Source of the DNA: Thermoflavifilum sp.
Lineage (GTDB): Bacteria; Bacteroidota; Bacteroidia; Chitinophagales; Chitinophagaceae
Assembly: GCA_019683625.1 (NCBI GenBank)
Contig: JADGHY010000078.1
Location: forward strand, 1 to 8,544
Direction: 5' to 3'
DNA: 8,544 nucleotides
The notes beneath the pieces are model-generated. The model saw only the letters and a list, made by a program, of their open reading frames with translations. It had not been told where the DNA came from and searched no databases. The stretch's first letter is position 1; each line of letters begins with the position of its first letter. Both the position numbers and the translations under genes were made by a program. Shown here in pieces: positions 1-5,487 of this stretch.

Positions 1-174
1 GTAGTAATACAGGTAATCCAGAATATTCATATCTGTGCTATCAGATAATCTATTGATAAAATCAATGCCCGTTTTGTCTGGCCCCAAGGTGGTAAACAGA
101 GGCTGATGAGCATGACAGCCTGAAAGAAGAATCCACAACAAGAAAAAATATCCCGTGAATTTATGGGTGTACAT
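1..174 (-). CDS. N-terminus of a second FG-GAP/VCBS-type lipoprotein, cut by the window edge
   Basis: An ATG at 174-172 opens 58 codons without a stop and runs off the left edge, so only the N-terminus is seen. Residues 1-20 form a lipoprotein signal: a short basic start, a hydrophobic stretch (FFLLWILL) and a lipobox LSGC with Cys20 as the predicted lipidated residue. The mature part contains LFTTLGPDKTGIDFINRL and then DMNILDYLYYY. This lines up with the same part of the large lipoprotein just upstream in the operon (LFVQLSARQTGIDFENKV, then FNVFNYRNFYNGGG), and TGIDF.N followed by Y.YYNGGG is the usual opening of Bacteroidota VCBS/CRTAC1-like proteins. The start lies 57 bases after the stop of that gene on the same strand, which suggests cotranscription. 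No Shine-Dalgarno sequence is visible before the ATG. The repeat domains themselves lie outside the window, so the family call rests on the N-terminus and context. Confidence 0.85.
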   Translation of the reverse strand, partial: MYTHKFTGYFFLLWILLSGCHAHQPLFTTLGPDKTGIDFINRLSDSTDMNILDYLYYY

Positions 175-231
175 ATCGAACTATTTAGATGAAATCAGTT
201 CACAATTCTGTTATTCAACTCGCTCATGTGT

Positions 232-3200
232 TCAATGTTTGTGCACTTGATTGATTTTTTCAAACAACAAAGCAGTATCATTATTCCTGGCCACAAGAAT
301 ATATGCTTTACCATTTTTACCGGGTATAGCCTGAATATCGCGCACTTCTCCTCTTACGAATAAGCCCGATTGTTCGGGTGTGAGGTAAGTGAAATGGCCT
401 TTCCCATCGCCTTTGAGAAAGCATCCATAACTGGCATCATATCGGCCGATCTGGGGTTTTACCCCATAAAAATTGCCTCCTAAAAAAATATCAGGACGCC
501 CATCTCCATCCATATCTTGTACGAGAATAGCATACACCGGGGAAAACTGGGCGCGTATGGGAAGAGGTTTTAAATCGAACTTGCCATTTCCCTCATTGAT
601 CAATACAGAAGTTTGCATCCAGGTGGCTTTTTTTACCAGAGCATTTTTCAGTTCTTCGGGTTTGAAGAGTTGAGCCATGGTTTTCCCTGCGTAATCGGCA
701 TATTTAGGAAAACGTTTTTTAAGCATGGGCAATGCGGCATACAGTTCATCTCTTAGGTAGAAAGGATAGGATTTTCCATCATCTTTATAGGAAGTAAGAA
801 TAGATTCTATTTCTCCATTCTGATCAAAATCATTGACATATAATTCCACCGGATGTTTTGCATCAGCTTGAAATTGGCTATTTAATCCCAAGTTGCCTAA
901 CACAAAATCCATTTTGCCATCTCCATTCAGATCGGCTGCCTGAATGCAATTCCACCAGCCATTGCTGTTCGGTATTTCCATCCATTTGCTGAATCTGCCG
1001 TGTTCGTTTTTAAATATAGTAATAGGCATCCATTCACCCACTACCACCAGATCCGTTTGTCCGTCGCCATCTGCATCCGCCCAGCAGGCATCTGTTACCA
1101 TTCCAATCTGGCTGAGTCCAGGAGCCAATTGATCGGTAACATCTTTAAAATGTCCATGCCCATCATTTTGCAACAGGTAGGATCTGGGATTAGCACCATA
1201 AATACCGGGTACATCTCGTCCGCCAATGAATAAATCCGGATAACCATCCTGATTAAAATCAAACACCTTTACACAAGAAGCATTTACCGAAATATCGGAG
1301 GAGAAAGCTTGTTGCAATCTGGTAAATTGCCCTTTGCCGTTATTGATATATACCCTTGGCATGAGCCAGGGTGAGCCCACATCATCTTCATTGCCGCCGG
1401 ATACCACAACCAAATCCGGATAGCCATCGCGATTGATATCTGCAAATGCAACTCCAATATCCTCAAAACGTTTATCTGCATCCAGTGCAGGTTCTGCCAT
1501 GCGTTTGAAATGCCCGTCGGGCAGCTGAATGAAAATCTTTCCCGGATCGTCTCTGGCTCCTCCGATAAAAAAATCCGGCAGTCCGTCACCATTGATATCT
1601 GCTACGGCTATTTTAGGACCTTCCGTGGAAAGAAGCTCGGGCAAAAGATTTTCCCGATAAAAATCAATAAAATGAATATCTTCCTTATGTTGAATATCCC
1701 CTATCACAGCCTGTTTGGTGATTTCTTGATAAAAAGGATGATAGGAAGGCGGGCGGTAGATGAAGGAATCATGAGCTTGTTGTTGATATAAAGTCAGGGT
1801 TTGATTCACGGCAACATTTTTTAATACCTGCATTTCATGTTTCTTATCAGGCCATATTACGATGATGGAGTCAATGCTTTTCGCATGGTCGAGCCCGAAC
1901 ACCAGTGTGGGATCAACACTCGATTCAAAACCGCGTTGGGGGAATTCTTGTTGCATCTGCTGGATGCCATTCGCATAAACCGTTACTTTAGCACCTATGC
2001 CAAAGGTGTTTTTATCGTCACCTTTCAGCCGGATACGGATATAGCTTTTATGATAACGTTCCGTAGTCATGTTTCGATAAATGAAACAGGGCATGTTTAC
2101 GTTATTCACTACCAGGTCCAGATCACCATCATTATCCAGATCACCGTATGCAGCTCCGTTGCTGAATCCCGGCATTCCTAATCCTAACATGTAAGCTTCG
2201 TTCCGGAAATGAAGGTTATGTTGATTGATAAAGGCATAATTGGGAATAGGCGTGGAGGGTATTTTATCCTGAAATTCGCGAAAATCAAAATGTCCTCTCT
2301 CGGCCACCCTTCTTTTGTTCTCATCGTTAGCAAAGAAATCTATGAAGTCCTGATTGGTAAGATCTTTATAAATGCCGTTTGATACAAAAAGATCTTTCCA
2401 TCCATCGTTGTTCATGTCAAAAGCCAAAGCTCCCCAGCTCCAATCCGTGGCATAGACGCCGGCCAGCTGGCCAATCTCGCTAAAAGTACTGTCACCATTG
2501 TTTAATTGCAGCATATCGCGCATATACTGATGATGGAAAGGGTTCTCTAACTTGTCGGTATTGGGATTATAATCATCGAAATGAGATGTTAACTTCAAAC
2601 GATAGTCTTCCTCAGGCAACATATCGGTGGTATAGATATCCTGCCAACCATCGTTGTTGATATCGGCCATGTCTGCCCCCATAGATGATAAGCTGGTATG
2701 GCCCATTGCAGCATCGAGCATTTCTGTAAATGTACCGTCGCGATGGTTGAGGTACAGATAATCCCGTTCAAAAAAATCATTGGATACGTAGATATCTGGC
2801 CACATATCTCCGTTTACATCACCTACGCTCACTCCTAATCCAAAACCAATTACACTTCCGTAAATATGGGCTGAATCACTCACATCGGTAAAATGATTGC
2901 CGTCATTCCGCATGAGTTTATCCCCTCCATAGGGATCGCGTTTGTTGCGCAGCTGAGCCCGGTCATATCCAAAACTGCCTATGGGGCGAAAGCTGTTTTC
3001 TAAAATAAAGCAATCCAAATCACCATCGCCATCATAATCAAAGAATGAAGCATGGGTGGTGAATCCGCCTTTATCCTGCAAACCATACGCAGCAGCTTCA
3101 TCTTTAAAATGTGGGATTCCCTGTTTATCAACACCCTGATTGATCCATAACACATTGGCCCGATCATCGCCCGGTAAATTGCCGCTGTTGCACAGGTAAA

Positions 3201-3636
3201 TATCTAACAGGCCATCGCCATTGACATCAACCATAGCCACACCGGTAGACCATTTCACTTTTCGTTGATTTAATCCTGCTGCAGCAGTAACATCTTTAAA
3301 ATGCCAATGGCCTTCATTCAAATACAATTTGCATTCCCCCTGATTAGACACCAGAAAAATATCTGCCCAACCATCCTGATTCACATCACCGATAGCCACG
3401 CCTCCACCATTATAAAAGTTTCGGTAATTAAACACATTAAACTGATCGGTAGGGACTACCTTGTTTTCAAAATCAATCCCTGTTTGCCTGGCCGAGAGCT
3501 GCACAAATAAAGGGTCTTGAGGTGGATGATAGTTGTTTTTCCCCGATCGGCAAGCCTGCAAATAAAATAAGATTAGCGTAAGAAAAATGAAAACCCCAAA
3601 GACAAAGGATCTCCTTGCACCGGAAACAGCATACAT
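232..3636 (-). CDS. Large FG-GAP/VCBS repeat lipoprotein with central ASPIC/UnbV domain (CRTAC1-like)
   Basis: Predicted surface or outer-membrane lipoprotein of 1134 residues; the molecular role is unknown. Residue numbers here count from an in-frame GTG at 3642, two codons before the chosen ATG at 3636. That ATG is preferred because GGAG lies 5 bases before it, whereas the GTG overlaps the GGAG. Residues 13-31 are a lipoprotein signal ending in LQAC (Cys31). FG-GAP/VCBS repeats follow, with calcium-loop motifs D-x-[DN]-x-D-G-x-x-D starting at D86, D139, D202, D327, D409 and D501, and a variant at D275 (Met instead of Gly). An ASPIC/UnbV domain spans about 535-620 (GIGAKVTVYANG; VFGLDHAKSIDSIIVIWPDKK). 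A second repeat set carries motifs at D682, D735, D795, D856, D904 and D1043, plus a degenerate one at D938. Residues about 960-1010 look like a helical insertion (LPMLKKRFPKYADYAG). Length and order fit the roughly 1100-residue Bacteroidota family often found beside SusC/SusD. Such proteins are inferred to bind calcium and an extracellular ligand; no catalytic site is visible. Confidence 0.95.
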   Translation of the reverse strand: MYAVSGARRSFVFGVFIFLTLILFYLQACRSGKNNYHPPQDPLFVQLSARQTGIDFENKVVPTDQFNVFNYRNFYNGGGVAIGDVNQDGWADIFLVSNQGECKLYLNEGHWHFKDVTAAAGLNQRKVKWSTGVAMVDVNGDGLLDIYLCNSGNLPGDDRANVLWINQGVDKQGIPHFKDEAAAYGLQDKGGFTTHASFFDYDGDGDLDCFILENSFRPIGSFGYDRAQLRNKRDPYGGDKLMRNDGNHFTDVSDSAHIYGSVIGFGLGVSVGDVNGDMWPDIYVSNDFFERDYLYLNHRDGTFTEMLDAAMGHTSLSSMGADMADINNDGWQDIYTTDMLPEEDYRLKLTSHFDDYNPNTDKLENPFHHQYMRDMLQLNNGDSTFSEIGQLAGVYATDWSWGALAFDMNNDGWKDLFVSNGIYKDLTNQDFIDFFANDENKRRVAERGHFDFREFQDKIPSTPIPNYAFINQHNLHFRNEAYMLGLGMPGFSNGAAYGDLDNDGDLDLVVNNVNMPCFIYRNMTTERYHKSYIRIRLKGDDKNTFGIGAKVTVYANGIQQMQQEFPQRGFESSVDPTLVFGLDHAKSIDSIIVIWPDKKHEMQVLKNVAVNQTLTLYQQQAHDSFIYRPPSYHPFYQEITKQAVIGDIQHKEDIHFIDFYRENLLPELLSTEGPKIAVADINGDGLPDFFIGGARDDPGKIFIQLPDGHFKRMAEPALDADKRFEDIGVAFADINRDGYPDLVVVSGGNEDDVGSPWLMPRVYINNGKGQFTRLQQAFSSDISVNASCVKVFDFNQDGYPDLFIGGRDVPGIYGANPRSYLLQNDGHGHFKDVTDQLAPGLSQIGMVTDACWADADGDGQTDLVVVGEWMPITIFKNEHGRFSKWMEIPNSNGWWNCIQAADLNGDGKMDFVLGNLGLNSQFQADAKHPVELYVNDFDQNGEIESILTSYKDDGKSYPFYLRDELYAALPMLKKRFPKYADYAGKTMAQLFKPEELKNALVKKATWMQTSVLINEGNGKFDLKPLPIRAQFSPVYAILVQDMDGDGRPDIFLGGNFYGVKPQIGRYDASYGCFLKGDGKGHFTYLTPEQSGLFVRGEVRDIQAIPGKNGKAYILVARNNDTALLFEKINQVHKH

Positions 3637-3641
3637 GCTCA

Positions 3642-3645
3642 CTCC
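3642..3645 (-). promoter_or_regulatory. Shine-Dalgarno-like GGAG that decides the start of the VCBS lipoprotein
   Basis: On the coding strand GGAG is followed by TGAGC and then ATG, a spacing of 5 bases. This favours the ATG at 3636 over the in-frame GTG at 3642, which shares the last G of the motif. Bacteroidota often lack strong Shine-Dalgarno sequences, and the other three starts in the window show none, so this gene may be initiated differently from its neighbours. Confidence 0.55.
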
Positions 3646-3657
3646 ATTTGGTCAAAT
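3646..3657 (-). promoter_or_regulatory. Palindrome ATTTG-AC-CAAAT containing the second copy of the shared leader word
   Basis: Five-base perfect arms surround a 2-base centre. The site includes TTTGACCAAA at 3647-3656, the same word found before susD, and overlaps the candidate -7 element at 3653-3660. A protein bound here would cover both the putative promoter and the region beside the GGAG. Regulatory use is inference only. Confidence 0.35.
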
Positions 3658-3660
3658 ATA
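3653..3660 (-). promoter_or_regulatory. Candidate Bacteroidota -7 promoter element before the VCBS lipoprotein
   Basis: The coding strand reads TATATTTG, an exact match to the Bacteroidota sigma-70-type -7 consensus TAnnTTTG. It ends 16 bases before the ATG at 3636, so a transcript started here would have a leader of only about ten bases. A convincing -33 TTTG is missing at the usual distance; the nearest TTG lies 26 bases upstream of the element. The last bases overlap the palindrome ATTTG-AC-CAAAT at 3646-3657, which could be an operator. It could be a secondary promoter inside the operon, or a chance match in an AT-rich gap. Confidence 0.4.
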
Positions 3661-3692
3661 GTCTTTAAACTGGAACATCAGGTGGTCAACAA

Positions 3693-3741
3693 GAACAAGC
3701 ACCTTAATGGCCAGATTGTATGGTCATCAAGATGCTTGTTC
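3693..3741 (-). repeat. Long imperfect inverted repeat (candidate RNA hairpin) between susD and the VCBS gene
   Basis: Arms at 3693-3713 and 3721-3741 are 21 bases each and match as reverse complements at 18 of 21 positions, with a 7-base loop at 3714-3720. Read as minus-strand RNA, the direction of the operon, two of the three differences become G-U pairs and one is an A-C mismatch. Read as plus-strand RNA, only one wobble and two mismatches remain, so the fold is better kept on the operon strand. The outermost nine pairs are perfect (GAACAAGCA with TGCTTGTTC). The stem is followed by TTGTTGACC, which is U-rich but not a clean run, so this may be a weak terminator, an attenuator, an mRNA stability or processing hairpin, or a small mobile palindrome. 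It begins 39 bases after the susD stop. Confidence 0.75.
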
Positions 3742-3745
3742 AAGC
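3734..3745. repeat. Small palindrome GCTTG-TT-CAAGC at the foot of the long hairpin
   Basis: The 12 bases have 5-base perfect arms around a 2-base centre. They share eight bases with the outer end of the 21-base arm at 3721-3741, so the two folds would exclude each other in RNA. This could be a switch between two structures or a dimeric protein site. It is short enough to be chance. Confidence 0.3.
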
Positions 3746-3779
3746 TATTTTCCGCAATTCAGGCTGACTTAAATATCCG

Positions 3780-5435
3780 TTAATAGCCCGGGTTTTGTTT
3801 GAGATTGGGGTTAGCTGTAATTTGTTGGGCGGGTATAGGATAAATATAGAGGTGATGATCTGAAGGATCAGCGGGCTTGGCAGGTGTTCTCGCACCGCTA
3901 AAATAGGGAGTACCCGAGGCCACTTCAAAGCGAATCAGATCCTGCCGGCGGAAACCTTCCCAGGCCAGTTCCCGCGCACGTTCTGCTAAGATATTGTCCA
4001 GGGTTAAATTAGCTAATGTCCAATCATGCAAATTATTGCCGTACGCACGTTCCCGAATTTTATTGACGAGATTTAAAGCGTCAAGCAAATTGATGCCCAA
4101 CCTCACTTCACATTCAGCTTTCATTAAAAGGATATCGGCATACCGGAAGAGCACCACATCGTTGCTTTGGCTACCTGCTGTGCCGGCCTCAGGGAAATAT
4201 TTGATATTGCGCAGGCCGGCAAGCCTGAAGCTGTCTGCAGAATTGGATAGTTGCAGCACATACGGAGAAAACTTAAGCGGCAAGCCGGTTTGGGCGTCTT
4301 TGGTGGCCAAAGAAGGATCGGCCTGATACACATAGGTGCTTGGCGGATAATTGTAAGGAATAGCATATTGCTGGCCAATCAGGAATTGACCCGTTCTTTG
4401 GTCTTTATAGGTTCTGAGCACTTCATTGCCTTGTGTGGTGTAAGTGGAAGAAGTATCGAATTGCGCATAATAATCGGCCGTACTGGAAAATCCGTTCCAC
4501 GGGCTACCAGAGAGGCCAAATGTTTTATCACTTTGGTAATGGAGGGTGGCCATTTCCATGTTGTCTCCACCAATATTGGTTTTATCAAAAGGAACAACAA
4601 AAATATTCTCGTTGCCGGCACCTACCAGATCACTATTATTCACGGCAAAATTGTCAAAGTAATTCGGAATCAGGGTGTATTTACCCGAATTGATGATGGA
4701 GTCACAAGCGGCTATGCAGTCCTGCCACCTGGGCGTTCCGGTATATACCTGGGCATTTAAATAAATTTTGGCTAGGAGAGCAAAAGCCATCCATTTGGTT
4801 ACACGGCCATACGTGCTTGCATCTACATTGGTAGGCAAGGAATCAATATTGCTTTTGATTTCAGACTCTATAAAATTAAATACATCCTTTCTTGCACTAT
4901 TGGTTACGGTATTGGGATTGGTATTGAAATCAGTAACCAGCGGCACATTTCCAAATAAGTCCATGGCCAGATAATAAAAGTAAGCCCTGAGCACTTTCAG
5001 TTCCGCATTGATTTCACCAATGGTAGCCGGCTTATTGGGCAAGCCATTGACCACACTTAAAATGAAATTGATTTTACCAATGCCATTATAAATATCACCC
5101 CAGGCGCCATTCACCACGTTGTGCCCTGTGGGCCAGGTGTGCAACCACAGCTGCTGCCATTGGGCATTATCATACCAGTCAGCCCCACGCGTGGGCACAA
5201 TCACTTCATCACTCGATACTTCCTGAAGGTTAAACACATTACTGGGATTCCCGGCTATGGCGGTCAAGGCCTGATAAGCGGGGGCTAATCCTGCAGCAAT
5301 CTGATCGGGTGTTTGATAAAAATTCTGAATAGGTGTAACACTATACACATGCTGGCTTAGATTCGTACATGCCTGGAAGGAAAACAGCAAAGCAACCAGC
5401 AACATAATTTTGATATATGCGCGTAACGGTTTCAT
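3780..5435 (-). CDS. SusD/RagB-family nutrient-binding outer-membrane lipoprotein
   Basis: Surface lipoprotein that captures the substrate and acts as the lid over the SusC channel. The chosen start is the ATG at 5435, giving 551 residues, because it places a normal lipoprotein signal at the N-terminus: MKPLRAYIKIMLLVALLFSF, then QAC with Cys23 as the lipidated residue. An upstream in-frame ATG at 5504 would add 23 residues with no signal character and overlap the susC end. Family features in order: N-terminal SusD-like region; TPR-type helices around 144-167 (LRAYFYYLAMDLFGNVPLV) and 211-231 (VTKWMAFALLAKIYLNAQVY); the RagB/SusD C-terminal region with FRYADILLMKAECEVRLG at about 430-447 and ILAERARELAWEGFRRQDLIRF at 482-503; and the standard ending YPIPAQQITANPNLKQNPGY. 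Length is normal and the frame is intact. It begins 52 bases after the susC stop, the usual arrangement for a cotranscribed pair. The substrate cannot be read from the sequence. Confidence 0.96.
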   Translation of the reverse strand: MKPLRAYIKIMLLVALLFSFQACTNLSQHVYSVTPIQNFYQTPDQIAAGLAPAYQALTAIAGNPSNVFNLQEVSSDEVIVPTRGADWYDNAQWQQLWLHTWPTGHNVVNGAWGDIYNGIGKINFILSVVNGLPNKPATIGEINAELKVLRAYFYYLAMDLFGNVPLVTDFNTNPNTVTNSARKDVFNFIESEIKSNIDSLPTNVDASTYGRVTKWMAFALLAKIYLNAQVYTGTPRWQDCIAACDSIINSGKYTLIPNYFDNFAVNNSDLVGAGNENIFVVPFDKTNIGGDNMEMATLHYQSDKTFGLSGSPWNGFSSTADYYAQFDTSSTYTTQGNEVLRTYKDQRTGQFLIGQQYAIPYNYPPSTYVYQADPSLATKDAQTGLPLKFSPYVLQLSNSADSFRLAGLRNIKYFPEAGTAGSQSNDVVLFRYADILLMKAECEVRLGINLLDALNLVNKIRERAYGNNLHDWTLANLTLDNILAERARELAWEGFRRQDLIRFEVASGTPYFSGARTPAKPADPSDHHLYIYPIPAQQITANPNLKQNPGY

Positions 5436-5446
5436 ATCTTCATGTT

Positions 5447-5456
5447 TTTGGTCAAA
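5447..5456 (-). promoter_or_regulatory. Shared leader word TTTGACCAAA before susD
   Basis: This 10-base word, itself an inverted repeat (TTTG-AC-CAAA), ends 11 bases before the susD ATG. The identical word ends 10 bases before the ATG of the downstream VCBS lipoprotein (3647-3656). The bases before it here read TTTCTTTG, one change from the -7 consensus TAnnTTTG. Function is unknown. Confidence 0.35.
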
Positions 5457-5487
5457 GAAAATAGAATGTGGCATAGATAAGGGCGAA

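Noticed and set aside
1837..2181. 114-codon plus-strand frame opposite the VCBS lipoprotein
   Set aside because: It is antisense to the ASPIC/UnbV coding region, with no domain and no plausible start context.
232..3636. Recurring short DNA words (GATGGCGATGG-like) across the VCBS gene
   Set aside because: They come from the repeated calcium-loop codons of the protein and are not a separate DNA repeat or a CRISPR array.
3637..3642. GTG start for the VCBS lipoprotein at 3642
   Set aside because: It overlaps the GGAG sequence, whereas the ATG at 3636 has it at a 5-base spacing. The difference is only two residues.
4251..4760. 169-codon open frame on the plus strand inside susD
   Set aside because: It lies wholly antisense to a clear SusD protein, has no recognisable domain or signal, and its composition looks like a mirrored reading of the real gene.
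5433..5444. Three-codon leader frame (Met-Lys-Ile-stop) whose TGA overlaps the susD ATG
   Set aside because: It could suggest coupled translation, but it is too short to tell from chance and no ribosome-binding site precedes it.
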